Positions 6,696-14,568 of a stretch of 18,476 nt of DNA are shown here, in pieces. The position numbers and the translations under genes are program-made. Positions within the stretch are counted from its first letter, which is position 1; each line of letters starts with the position of its first letter. Source of the DNA: CAZFHZ01 sp964519015 (GTDB lineage Bacteria > Blakebacterota > Blakebacteria > Blakebacterales > CAYUVJ01); contig CAZFHZ010000068.1 of assembly GCA_964519015.1 (NCBI GenBank), positions 1-18,476 on the forward strand, written 5' to 3'. The notes beneath the pieces were generated by a model that ran no database searches, was not told where the DNA came from, and was given only the letters and a program-made list of their open reading frames with translations.

Positions 6696-8714
6696 CTACA
6701 TTACACTCGGCGGTGCCGGCTGGTCGGGCGAACCCGCGTTGCGGGCCGGGACCAGCGTCAGCAGCAGCCCCACTCCCACCAGCACTACCAGGCTGATCAG
6801 GAAGGAGGGTTCGGCGAATATGGCCGGGACCGGTTTCTCGGCGAAGGCCAGACCGGCGAAGACGAGCCCGACCAGGGCTTCCCCGGCGATCAACCCGGCC
6901 GCCAGGAGCACTCCGGTATTCTCCACCCGGGACTTCTGGTTGTCGTTGTGCCCCGCCTTCGCGTTCATCTGCTCGACGATCCACTTGATCAATCCGCCCA
7001 CGAAGATGGCGAAGGTGGTCCCCAGCGGCAGGTACATTCCCACACAGACCAGCATCGGGCTCTTGACCCGGATCAGGATGAACCCGACGGCCATCAGCAT
7101 GCCGGTGATGATCAGCGGCCAGGCCATCTGGCCCCCCACGATCCCTTGGGAGAGCATGGCCATCAGGCTGGCCTGGGGGGCCGGCAGCTTGGTCCCGCCC
7201 AGCCCGATGCCGCCCATGTTGATGTCCCCCTGGTGGAGGATCATGAGCGGGAAGACCATGACCGCTGCGGCGATCAACACACCGATGATGTCCCCCACCT
7301 GCATCTTCCAGGGGGTGCCGCCCAGGATGTGTCCGACCTTGAGGTCCTGGAGCATCTCACCGGCCACGGCGCTGGAGACGCAGATCACGCCGGCCACCGC
7401 CAGTACGGTCGCTACGCCCGACCGGCCGGTCTGGCCCAGGGCGACCATCAGGATTGCCGCGACCACCACCGTGGAGAGGGTGAGTCCCGAGATCGGGTTG
7501 TTGGAGGAGCCGATCAAGCCTACCAGATAGCCGGAGACGGCCGCGAAGAAGAAGCCGGCCAGGACCATGACGATAGTGGCTGCCAGCGAGGCACTGACGT
7601 TGTGGGCGAAGGTGTTGTAGAGCACGAAAGTCAGGATGGCCAGGACGCCCATCCCGATGAAGACGTAGTTGAGCGGGATGTCCCGGTCGGTCCGGCTGAT
7701 GTCGACCTGCTGGCCCGCGGCGGCCTTCTTCAGGTCGGAGATCGAGCGGCTCAGCCCGCCGAAGAGGCTCCGGCGCATCTTCCAGAGGGTCCAGGCGGCG
7801 GCCATCAGCATCCCGCCGATGGCGATGGGGCGGACCATGTAGAGCCAGACGTTGGTGGCCATGGCCAGCCAGGCGCCCGGGTCTTGGGCCAGCATGCCCG
7901 CCTCCAGCGCCGGTCCCTGGAAGTACAGCAGGAGCGGGACGAAAAGCCCCCAGGCCAGCAGCCCGCCGGCGAAGTTCAAGCTGGCCAACTGGAAACCGAT
8001 GATGTAACCCACGCCGATGTAAGCGGGGCTGATCTTGGGAGAGGCCAGCACGATCCCACCGCCACCGGGGATGACCTGACCGCCCTGTCCCAGTACCACC
8101 CGCCCCCGGGCGAAGGGGACGAATTTCGTCCAGGTGGCCGGGAAGAAACTCAGTTCCTGGGCGGCCTGGACCACCGCTCCGATCAGCCCGGCCACGAGCA
8201 GGTTACCGGCCCCGGTAGCGCCCGCCTGTCCCGCCTTGTGGATCTCGCTGGCGGCCAGGGACTCGGGATAGGGGAGATCGGCGTCTTCGACCATCACCCG
8301 CCGTAGCAGGGTGACGAAGAGCACTCCCATGACACCACCGAGCATCATGATGAAGGTGGCCTCCAAATAGTGGTCCTGGAGGTTGTCCCAGATGCCGGAG
8401 ATGAGGAACGCGGGGATGGTGAAGATGGCGCCCGCGGCGACCGATTCCCCGATCGAGCCGATGGTCCGCGCCATGTTCTCTTCCAGGATGTTCCCCTTGA
8501 TCAGACGCAGGAAGGCCATGCCGAGGACGGCCGCCGGGTAAGTGGCGGCGATGGTCATGCCGGCGCCCAATCCCAGGTAGGCGTTGGCCGCCCCCAGGAC
8601 CACACACAGCACCAGCCCGATGAGCAGGGCAGGCACCGTGAACTCTCTGAGGCTCGTGTTGGCGGGTACGTACGACTGGTACCTCACGCCGCCCGAGCTC
8701 GGGTTGTCAGCCAT
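6696..8714 (-). CDS. OPT-family oligopeptide transporter
   Basis: 672 residues made of about 14-16 hydrophobic segments. Prokaryotic OPT-family signatures are clear: AYLGLGAGMTIAATYPAAVLG (44-64), NILEENMARTIGSIGES (75-91) and DADLPYPESLAASEIHKAGQ (144-163). OPT carriers import oligopeptides, or in some lineages metal chelates, by proton coupling. The gene starts at an ATG behind GGAAGG and is divergent from the dicarboxylate/amino-acid symporter. A possible promoter (TACAAT at 8757-8762, read on this strand) lies about 45 bp upstream with a poor -35. The substrate cannot be fixed from sequence. With the M14 protein and the two other carriers nearby, peptide uptake is the simplest reading. 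Confidence 0.92.
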   Translation of the reverse strand: MADNPSSGGVRYQSYVPANTSLREFTVPALLIGLVLCVVLGAANAYLGLGAGMTIAATYPAAVLGMAFLRLIKGNILEENMARTIGSIGESVAAGAIFTIPAFLISGIWDNLQDHYLEATFIMMLGGVMGVLFVTLLRRVMVEDADLPYPESLAASEIHKAGQAGATGAGNLLVAGLIGAVVQAAQELSFFPATWTKFVPFARGRVVLGQGGQVIPGGGGIVLASPKISPAYIGVGYIIGFQLASLNFAGGLLAWGLFVPLLLYFQGPALEAGMLAQDPGAWLAMATNVWLYMVRPIAIGGMLMAAAWTLWKMRRSLFGGLSRSISDLKKAAAGQQVDISRTDRDIPLNYVFIGMGVLAILTFVLYNTFAHNVSASLAATIVMVLAGFFFAAVSGYLVGLIGSSNNPISGLTLSTVVVAAILMVALGQTGRSGVATVLAVAGVICVSSAVAGEMLQDLKVGHILGGTPWKMQVGDIIGVLIAAAVMVFPLMILHQGDINMGGIGLGGTKLPAPQASLMAMLSQGIVGGQMAWPLIITGMLMAVGFILIRVKSPMLVCVGMYLPLGTTFAIFVGGLIKWIVEQMNAKAGHNDNQKSRVENTGVLLAAGLIAGEALVGLVFAGLAFAEKPVPAIFAEPSFLISLVVLVGVGLLLTLVPARNAGSPDQPAPPSVM

Positions 8715-8867
8715 TGTTGCACCTTCCGTATAGCGTTGCAGAAACAGGCTGGCGGGATTGTAGCAAGGGGGAGCAGCCGGCGCAAACCGGGCTGTACCGG
8801 ATGCCGGGGACCTGTATCATACGGCGTCCGCACGAACCGAATCACCACCCAGCGCAGGGAGCCGACC

Positions 8868-10307
8868 ATGCGCCTTCGCCTGAACCGCTTCGGGAAGATC
8901 ATCCTCGCACTCTACATCCTGGCGCTGGTCATCCTCTTCGGAGGACCCCTGGTGGGGGCCTTCTCTCCCCTGACGGGACCTCAGGCCCTGATGGCCTTCC
9001 TGGTCCCGATCAGTTTCGCCTTCATGGGGTTGCTGCCGGTCAAGCTTCCGACCCGGATCCTGATCGGATTGGCCCTGGGTACGGTGGCCGGCTTCCTGGT
9101 CGGCCCCGACATCACCTTCTTCACCCCGATCGGCACCATCTTCCTGCGGCTCATCTTCATGGTCATCGTGCCGCTGGTCTTCTCCTCCCTCTTCGTGGGC
9201 ACCCAGAGCCTGGGGGATGTCCGCACCATGGGCCGGATCGGCTTCCGCACGGTGGCCTTCTACGGGCTCTACACGGTGGTAGGGGCGGCCATCGGGCTGA
9301 TCCTGGCCAACCTGCTGGTCCCGGGTGAGGGCCTGACCCCCCAGGCCCAGCAGGCACTCCTGCAGAGCTACGGGGAGTCGGCGGTCGCCCGCGTCCAGAG
9401 CATCCAGAAACCCTCGGTGGGCGAGACGATCGTGAACATCGTACCCAAGAACATCGCCACCGGGATGGCCAGCGACCCGCCCAACATGCTCCAGATCGTC
9501 TTCTTCGCCATGTTCATGGGGATCGCCATCATGCTCATCCCGGGCAAGGAGGAGAAGAAGAAGCTGGTGGTGGACTTCTTCGACGGCGTCTTCGACATCA
9601 TGCTCCAGATCATCCAGATGGTGATCAAGCTGGCGCCCTATGCGGTCTTCGCGCTGATCGCCGACGTGGTGGGACAGTTCGGCTTCGATGTGCTCATGCT
9701 GCTGGCCAAGTACACGGCGGTGACCATCGGGGGCCTCTTCCTGCTCTTCCTGACCTATATCCCCCTGACCTATTTCCTGACCCGGCTGAACGTGACCGGT
9801 TTCCTGCGGGGGATCTGGCCGGTCATGACGATCGCCTTCTCCACCTCCTCCTCGGCCGCCTCTTTGCCGGTGATGATGGATGTCTGCCGGAACCGCCTCG
9901 GGGTCTCCCAGCGCATCGTCAACTTCATGCTGCCGCTCTCCATTACCATCAACATGAACGGCTCGGCCCTCTACCAGGCGGTCTCGGCGGTCTTCATCGC
10001 CCAGGTCTACGGCATCCCCCTCACTCTCATGGACCAGATCGTGATCGTGCTGATCGCCACCCTGAGCGCGGTCGGAGCACCGGGGGTCCCGGGAGCCTCC
10101 TTCATGATGCTGGTGGTCGTGCTGACCCAGGTGGGCATCCCGATCGAGGGAGTCGCCCTGGTGCTGGGGGTGGAGCGGATCCTCGACATGTGCCGGACCA
10201 CGGTCAACATCGTGGGGGACTCCACCGCCGCCGTGGTGATCGGCGAGTGGGAGGGGGAACTCGATCCGCCCCCCGAACTGCTCAAGCCGGGCCGGGCCGC
10301 GGCGTAG
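8868..10307 (+). CDS. Dicarboxylate/amino acid:cation symporter (DAACS/SDF family)
   Basis: 479 residues starting at an ATG behind CAGGGAG. The frame is open further upstream, but that part is antisense to the OPT gene and has no membrane character. The N-terminal scaffold helices are followed by the two re-entrant loops. HP1 is STSSSAASLP (about 325-334). The TM7 motif is NMNGSALY from N362, and HP2 is GAPGVPGASFMML. TM8 is DMCRTTVNIVGD (440-451), with Asp440, Arg443, Thr444 and Asn447 at the substrate-binding positions known from Glt_Ph. The Arg in TM8 favours an acidic substrate such as glutamate, aspartate or a C4-dicarboxylate. The NMDGT motif reads NMNGS, replacing an Asp that is a Na+ ligand in Glt_Ph. 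Na+ or H+ coupling is assumed from the family. Confidence 0.92.
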   Translation: MRLRLNRFGKIILALYILALVILFGGPLVGAFSPLTGPQALMAFLVPISFAFMGLLPVKLPTRILIGLALGTVAGFLVGPDITFFTPIGTIFLRLIFMVIVPLVFSSLFVGTQSLGDVRTMGRIGFRTVAFYGLYTVVGAAIGLILANLLVPGEGLTPQAQQALLQSYGESAVARVQSIQKPSVGETIVNIVPKNIATGMASDPPNMLQIVFFAMFMGIAIMLIPGKEEKKKLVVDFFDGVFDIMLQIIQMVIKLAPYAVFALIADVVGQFGFDVLMLLAKYTAVTIGGLFLLFLTYIPLTYFLTRLNVTGFLRGIWPVMTIAFSTSSSAASLPVMMDVCRNRLGVSQRIVNFMLPLSITINMNGSALYQAVSAVFIAQVYGIPLTLMDQIVIVLIATLSAVGAPGVPGASFMMLVVVLTQVGIPIEGVALVLGVERILDMCRTTVNIVGDSTAAVVIGEWEGELDPPPELLKPGRAAA

Positions 10308-10340
10308 CCGCCCTCAACATCGAGGAGGCCCGCATGACGA

Positions 10341-10368
10341 GGGGTGCCGGACCACCGTCCGGCACCCC
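10341..10368. terminator. Bidirectional terminator hairpin between convergent transporter genes
   Basis: GGGGTGCCGGA (10341-10351) and TCCGGCACCCC (10358-10368) form a perfect 11-bp stem with the six-base loop CCACCG. It sits between the convergent stops at 10307 and 10401. No long U-run is present on either side. Confidence 0.7.
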
Positions 10369-10400
10369 GATCTGTTCCCGGTGAGATGTGGAGGGGCGGC

Positions 10401-11762
10401 TCAACCCTTGATGATGGTCCAGATCACGTTGACGAAGATGATGGCGATGGTCACCGGAGCCACGTAGCGGATCAGGAAACTCCACAGACCGGCCAGTCCG
10501 AAGGTGTTCCCCTCGAGCGTGATCTCCTCGACCGCCTTCCGCGTCCCCCAGATCCAACCGGCGAACACCGCGATGAAGAACGCACCGATGGAGAGGGAGA
10601 TGTCCCCGAACACCGTGCTGATCACCGTGAAGAAGTCGGTGTGCAGCACCGGGAGGTTCGACAGCCAGGGGTTCGCCCCGTGCGCCATGGCCGCCGGAGT
10701 GCCGATCAGGAAGGAGACCAGGGCCACGAAGAGCACGGCGTTGCGGCGGGTCCACTTACGCTCGTCCACGAAGTAGGCGACCGGGACCTCCAGCATCGAG
10801 ACGGTCGAGGTCAGCGCCGCGATGATGACCAGGATGAAGAACCCCACTCCGAACAGGTAGCCCATCGGCATGGCGCCGAAGATGGAGGGGAGGACCACGA
10901 AGATCAGGCTGGGGCCCTCGGTGTAGCTGGCCCCCATGGCCGAGACGGCCGGCAGGATGACGAACCCGGCGATGAGCGAGATGAGCACTTCGAAGAAAGT
11001 AATCCAGGCCGCCGAAGTGGCGATGTTCTCCTTCTTAGAGAGGTAGGAGGCGTAGGTGGCCATGGTCCCCATGCCCAGGGAGAGGGAGAAGAAGGCCTGC
11101 CCCATGGCCGCCAGGAACATCTTGCCGCTGAACTTCGACCAGTCGGGCTTGAGGTAGAACTCCAGCCCCGCCCCCGCCCCCGGCAGGGTGACCGAACGGA
11201 CCGCCAGCAGGATGAGCAGCACGAAGAGGACCGGCATCAGCCACTTTGAGAGGGTCTCGATCCCCTCCTTGATCCCCCGGATGACCACGAAGGCGGTCCC
11301 GAAGATGATGGTGAAGTGCAGCAGGGAGACCCAGATGGCATCGCTGGCGAATGCCGAGAAGAAGGCGCCGACCGCAGTGTTCCCCTGGAAGGTGTTGAAG
11401 GTCCCGATGACGGCAGCATAAAGGTAGCCGACCACCCAGCCGGCGATCACCGAGTACCAGGCAAAGATGACGAAGCCGCTCAGCACGCACAGCCCGCCGA
11501 CGAAGCGCCAGAGCGGCTTGTCCCGCAGGGCCCGGAACATGCCCATCGGGTTCTTCTCGGTGTGCCGGCCCAGGGAGAACTCGGCGATCATCACCGGCAG
11601 GCCGATCAGCAGGCAGCAGAACAGGAAGACCAGGACGAAGAGCGCGCCGCCGTTGGCGCCCGTGATGTAGGGGAAGCGCCAGATGGCGCCCAGCCCGATG
11701 GCCGAGCCGGCCCCGGCCAGGATGAATCCCATCTTCGAACTCCACGCCCCGCGCGATGCCAT
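10401..11762 (-). CDS. NSS-family sodium-dependent amino-acid transporter (LeuT-like)
   Basis: 453 residues with about 11-12 membrane segments. TM1 carries the unwound Na+/substrate motif GSAIGLGAIWRFPYITGANGG (19-39). TM3 has AWYSVIAGW (101-109) with the aromatic gate Tyr, and TM6 has GQAFFSLSLGMGTMATYASY (221-240); all match LeuT. NSS carriers import neutral amino acids with Na+. The ATG at 11762 lies behind GAGGAGCGGAAG. An in-frame upstream extension exists but is low-complexity, lacks membrane character and would add about 43 residues, so it was not used. A TATATT -10-like box (11822-11827) and a 14-bp palindrome (11867-11880) precede it. Confidence 0.93.
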   Translation of the reverse strand: MASRGAWSSKMGFILAGAGSAIGLGAIWRFPYITGANGGALFVLVFLFCCLLIGLPVMIAEFSLGRHTEKNPMGMFRALRDKPLWRFVGGLCVLSGFVIFAWYSVIAGWVVGYLYAAVIGTFNTFQGNTAVGAFFSAFASDAIWVSLLHFTIIFGTAFVVIRGIKEGIETLSKWLMPVLFVLLILLAVRSVTLPGAGAGLEFYLKPDWSKFSGKMFLAAMGQAFFSLSLGMGTMATYASYLSKKENIATSAAWITFFEVLISLIAGFVILPAVSAMGASYTEGPSLIFVVLPSIFGAMPMGYLFGVGFFILVIIAALTSTVSMLEVPVAYFVDERKWTRRNAVLFVALVSFLIGTPAAMAHGANPWLSNLPVLHTDFFTVISTVFGDISLSIGAFFIAVFAGWIWGTRKAVEEITLEGNTFGLAGLWSFLIRYVAPVTIAIIFVNVIWTIIKG

Positions 11763-11866
11763 CTTCCGCTCCTCGGTCAGGAATGGGGTGCGGCCGGCCC
11801 ACCGGTTCGCCCGTGGGGGCGAATATACCCCGGGGAGTCTCAGGCCTGGAAGGTCTATTGCGTGTT

Positions 11867-11880
11867 GAATACGCGTATTC
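11867..11880. promoter_or_regulatory. 14-bp perfect palindrome upstream of the NSS transporter
   Basis: GAATACGCGTATTC is perfectly self-complementary and AT-richer than its surroundings. It lies about 105 bp before the transporter start and about 40 bp upstream of a TATATT box (11822-11827, transporter strand). This is a plausible operator; the regulator is unknown. Confidence 0.35.
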
Positions 11881-11927
11881 GGGGACAGCAATTACCTGAT
11901 TTTGGGGGCTCTCTGCTCCTGGTCCCG

Positions 11928-12033
11928 CTAGTGTCGTCAACGATGCGCAGCGGCATCGCTTCCTCCTCCCGCCTTGACCTCGCCCACAAGATCCATCCGC
12001 GAAACGGTGCGAATTCCTGACTCAGGACACTAG
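11928..12033. repeat. 106-bp segment bounded by CTAGTGTC inverted repeats
   Basis: CTAGTGTC (11928-11935) is inverted at 12026-12033 (GACACTAG), and the right copy overlaps the stop codon of the nucleotidyltransferase gene. Inside are a CGATGC/GCATCG hairpin (11941-11958) and a 13-bp palindrome TCCTGACTCAGGA (12015-12027). It could be a miniature element, an IS end remnant or a terminator region. No gene is visible in it. Confidence 0.35.
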
Positions 12034-12557
12034 GAGAGCAGCTCCTGCAGGGCGAGACGAGTCTTCGGGAGCAGCTGCTCTTCGTTGAAATACCGGGTGA
12101 CGATCTCCAACGCCTGCTCTGTGTTGTCGATGTTCAGGTATCGGAGGAGGAAGCGCACGTCATCGAGGTCCTGGAACTCCTCACCGAGACGCATCGCCGC
12201 ACACTTCATCGCCAGCAGGTACTCGGGACGGGCCACGAAGACCCGTAGGTGGTCCCGTTCCAGGTAGGGATCAAAGTCACCATGGGGGCTGAGGAAGGCC
12301 TTCACCGCATCGTTCAGCCAGCCGCGGGGAACGTCCGCCGCATCAGCGGCCCGCTCGGCAGCCTCTCGTACCACCCGCATGGGCCGGAAGACCGCGTCCA
12401 CATCACGGGTGGCCGAGCGTGCCCCCAGGGCCAGGCACATCACCGCGCCGCCCACCAGGTAGACCTCGCCCACCACGTCCTCCTCGGCCAGTTCCGCATC
12501 CAGCAGCTCGAAGAGGCGGAGGATATCAGCACGGCTCAATCCGCTCGGACCGGTCAA
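12030..12557 (-). CDS. Nucleotidyltransferase-like protein of a toxin-antitoxin-like pair (DUF6036-like)
   Basis: 175 residues. YLVGGAVMCLALGARSATRDVDAVF (33-57) is the minimal nucleotidyltransferase core, with GG at 36-37 and the DxD metal-binding pair D52/D54. The later segment RPEYLLAMKCAAMR is typical of this group. Related small nucleotidyltransferases (AbiEii/MenT-type) act as toxins that modify tRNA ends, and DUF6036-like proteins are suspected to act in similar pairs. Whether this one is a toxin is inference. The start is a TTG, 18 bp after the stop of the RHH gene, with no strong ribosome site, as expected for a less translated second gene. Its stop lies inside an inverted repeat. 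Confidence 0.75.
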   Translation of the reverse strand: MTGPSGLSRADILRLFELLDAELAEEDVVGEVYLVGGAVMCLALGARSATRDVDAVFRPMRVVREAAERAADAADVPRGWLNDAVKAFLSPHGDFDPYLERDHLRVFVARPEYLLAMKCAAMRLGEEFQDLDDVRFLLRYLNIDNTEQALEIVTRYFNEEQLLPKTRLALQELLS

Positions 12558-12575
12558 GGAGGGACCCCCATCTTC

Positions 12576-13067
12576 TCAGACCCGGGCACCGAGCGATGCA
12601 TCCACGAAGATGTTGCGCCGCTTGAAGGGAACTGGAGAGGCGACCAGCAGGTACCGTCTCATCCTCTTGAGCCCGGTGGCGAAATACGGGGCCTCGAGGG
12701 GCTCGACGCGCCGCACCCAGGAGGGTGGGGGCACCTTCTTCAGGTGGGCCGCGTATTCGACCATCGCCGCCACGTAGTTCCTCAGCAGGGGGGAGAGCGA
12801 GGTCGGGACCGCCGCCTCGACCGCAGGTGAGAACTCAACCGGTGCCAGTCGGGTGAGCAGATCGTTGAGTTCGGCCATGGCGAATCGATGATCCTCCGCC
12901 TCTCCGAGCGACCGCAGGATCTCCTCGAAGCGCAGCCGGTTCGACGGCAGGGCCCGGCTCAGGACATAGCTGGAGATGTCACGACCTGCAGCGGCCGCGA
13001 GCCGTTTCAAGGCCCGTTTCTCCTGCGGGGTGACCCGGATCTGCAGTTGTTCACTCCGAGTAGCCAT
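12576..13067 (-). CDS. Ribbon-helix-helix antitoxin-like protein
   Basis: 163 residues. The N-terminal part, LQIRVTPQEKRALKRLAAAAGRDISSYVL (about 8-36), looks like a DUF1778/CopG-type ribbon-helix-helix DNA-binding domain. The remaining ~110 residues end in a basic motif, SPVPFKRRNIFVDASL, that recurs in partners of DUF6036-like nucleotidyltransferases. It is the first gene of the pair and follows a 26-bp palindrome, as in autoregulated antitoxin operons. The ATG at 13067 is preferred because the longer frame would run through the palindrome and promoter. The role as antitoxin is inferred from domain and context; the C-terminal part probably binds the nucleotidyltransferase. Confidence 0.75.
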   Translation of the reverse strand: MATRSEQLQIRVTPQEKRALKRLAAAAGRDISSYVLSRALPSNRLRFEEILRSLGEAEDHRFAMAELNDLLTRLAPVEFSPAVEAAVPTSLSPLLRNYVAAMVEYAAHLKKVPPPSWVRRVEPLEAPYFATGLKRMRRYLLVASPVPFKRRNIFVDASLGARV

Positions 13068-13073
13068 AAAGTA

Positions 13074-13102
13074 ACAGTACGAGCGGCCCCCGGTGATGTC
13101 AA
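13074..13102 (-). promoter_or_regulatory. Candidate promoter of the toxin-antitoxin-like operon
   Basis: Read on the minus strand, a perfect TTGACA (13102-13097) is followed after 17 bp by TACTGT (13079-13074, three of six). This puts the transcript start very close to the ATG at 13067, so the leader would be almost absent. The -35 lies inside the palindrome. Confidence 0.45.
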
Positions 13103-13120
13103 TACATATGTATTGACATC
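13095..13120. promoter_or_regulatory. 26-bp perfect palindrome, likely antitoxin operator
   Basis: Half-site GATGTCAATACAT is followed immediately by its exact complement, with no mismatches. It covers the -35 box of the RHH-antitoxin gene, 28 bp before the start codon. RHH repressors bind such tandem inverted sites, so self-repression by the antitoxin is the likely function. Confidence 0.65.
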
Positions 13121-13242
13121 TTGGTGTTACCACGGGCGATGATCATCCCCGGCACATGGCCCCCGCCCATCAATCCGCCCATGTAGGTGAGGATCGCCGT
13201 ATAGGCCGCCCGGGATCAGAAACATCATGCTCGAGTTTTCCT

Positions 13243-14346
13243 TCACCTGGTCGGATCTTCCTCCCGCACGATGTGGATCCGGGGTTGATCCAGTCCGGTC
13301 CGCATCAGTAGTGCGGCCCGGAAAGGCCCGCCGCCCTCCAGCGGGACGATCCCCCTGGCCGTACCGGGAGCGTCCATCCATTCGTAGTGGTACATCACCT
13401 CACCGTCGGATTCCACGACGTAGACCGAGATCCTCCACGCCTCCGATTCGGGGGTGGAGCGCTTCGATGCAGCCAGCAGATAGCAGCGGTCGGGACCGCC
13501 CCGCGCCGCCGCGAGGATCCGCTTGACCGGCACCAGGTAGCCCTGCTCGTTCTTCTTGCCGCGGATGAAGTCCCTGTGCAGGCGGACGCTCTCTGCGTGC
13601 TGCTCCTCCAGGTACCGCTCCCGAACATGGAACTCCCGGAGCAGTCCTCCTTCCGGGGAGAAGACCCGGATGATGTTGAACGCATCGTAGACCTGCCAGA
13701 CCTCCCCACCCACCAGGCAGGCGAAGGAACCGTTCACGGCCGGCAGGAAGCCGCGGTTCCCGTCGAATTCGAGGGGCGGTGAAGCACGCCAGAGGACATC
13801 GCCTTCCTCGTCCAGGCAGGCCAATGAGCCCTTCATGGCGGCATCCGGACAGGTCATCACGATCCGCCTGTCCGGCAGGGGGACGAAAGAAGCCGTTCCT
13901 GAGAACGGAAGGCTGAACCCGCCCAGATAGTCGTCGTCCAGGGTCAGGTGGATCAGCTTGGTCCCGACGTTGGATACCACCCACAGAGCACGGCCGACAG
14001 GATCCGCCCGCAGGAAGGTGATCACATTCAACTCCCCCGGCCCGAAGCCTTCCCTGCCGAAGGAGCGGATGTACTCGCCGCCGGCCCCGAAGAGATGGAT
14101 CTTCGACTGCTTCTGATCGGGGATGGCGAAGAGGTCACCGATCCTGTCGAATCCCAGGACGGCTCCCAGGAAGACGCTGATCGTGTCCCCTTCGGCCGGC
14201 TCGGGCGGGAAGGCGCGCACCGAGACGAGCGGGGTGGACGGGGTTTCCGGGAACCCCGATGAGCAGCCGGCCAGCAACCCCATGACCAGGGCGGCCACCA
14301 CAACCCGGCGGCCGATACGATCCGGATCCCTGTGACCTGTGCCCAT
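13243..14346 (-). CDS. 6-bladed beta-propeller lipoprotein
   Basis: 367 residues starting at an ATG with the strong ribosome site GGAGGGGAG. An upstream in-frame ATG would add 17 polar residues and break the signal-peptide pattern. A signal sequence ends in the lipobox LLAGC with Cys28, so it is a lipoprotein of the cell envelope. The first blades carry the family turn FGREGFGPGELN at 96-107, and repeats such as SKIHLFGAGGEYIRSF and NIIRVFSPEGGLLREF fit propeller strands. No enzymatic motif is visible. It is divergent from a second propeller lipoprotein, with 222 bp between them. Function unknown; a binding or scaffolding role in the envelope is likely for the fold. Confidence 0.8.
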   Translation of the reverse strand: MGTGHRDPDRIGRRVVVAALVMGLLAGCSSGFPETPSTPLVSVRAFPPEPAEGDTISVFLGAVLGFDRIGDLFAIPDQKQSKIHLFGAGGEYIRSFGREGFGPGELNVITFLRADPVGRALWVVSNVGTKLIHLTLDDDYLGGFSLPFSGTASFVPLPDRRIVMTCPDAAMKGSLACLDEEGDVLWRASPPLEFDGNRGFLPAVNGSFACLVGGEVWQVYDAFNIIRVFSPEGGLLREFHVRERYLEEQHAESVRLHRDFIRGKKNEQGYLVPVKRILAAARGGPDRCYLLAASKRSTPESEAWRISVYVVESDGEVMYHYEWMDAPGTARGIVPLEGGGPFRAALLMRTGLDQPRIHIVREEDPTR

Positions 14347-14455
14347 CGATCTCCCCTCCGAGCCGTCTTCGATGCAACCCCGGGTGGCGTGCCCCACTCG
14401 GTTTAGGGACAGACGGAGCGTCCTCGTTGTTTATCCGGGTCGGATCGCCATGTGC

Positions 14456-14478
14456 GAGGGACGCCCCGGGCGTCCCTC
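14456..14478. promoter_or_regulatory. 23-bp palindrome between divergent propeller lipoprotein genes
   Basis: GAGGGACGCCC and its exact complement flank a single C, giving 11 paired bases per arm. It lies 109 bp from one start and 90 bp from the other. It could be a shared operator for both genes or a hairpin in one leader. No convincing -35/-10 pair was found around it. Confidence 0.4.
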
Positions 14479-14568
14479 TCTGCGGGGGGATGCGGACCGA
14501 CCCCGTGACCGACTAGACTCCCGGGACCGGCAGCTGTCCCCGCGGCAGACCGTAACAAGGAGAACGCC

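Noticed and set aside
6948..8306. 452-codon open frame antisense to the OPT transporter
   Set aside because: Asp/His/Gly/Gln-rich mirror of a membrane protein with no recognisable fold; the transporter on the other strand is unmistakable.
13121..13242. Coding-like fragment on the minus strand reading AAYTAILTYMGGLMGGGH and, one frame away, MMFLIPG
   Set aside because: It looks like a piece of a membrane protein split by a frameshift, but it is too short, has no clear start and I cannot name a family.
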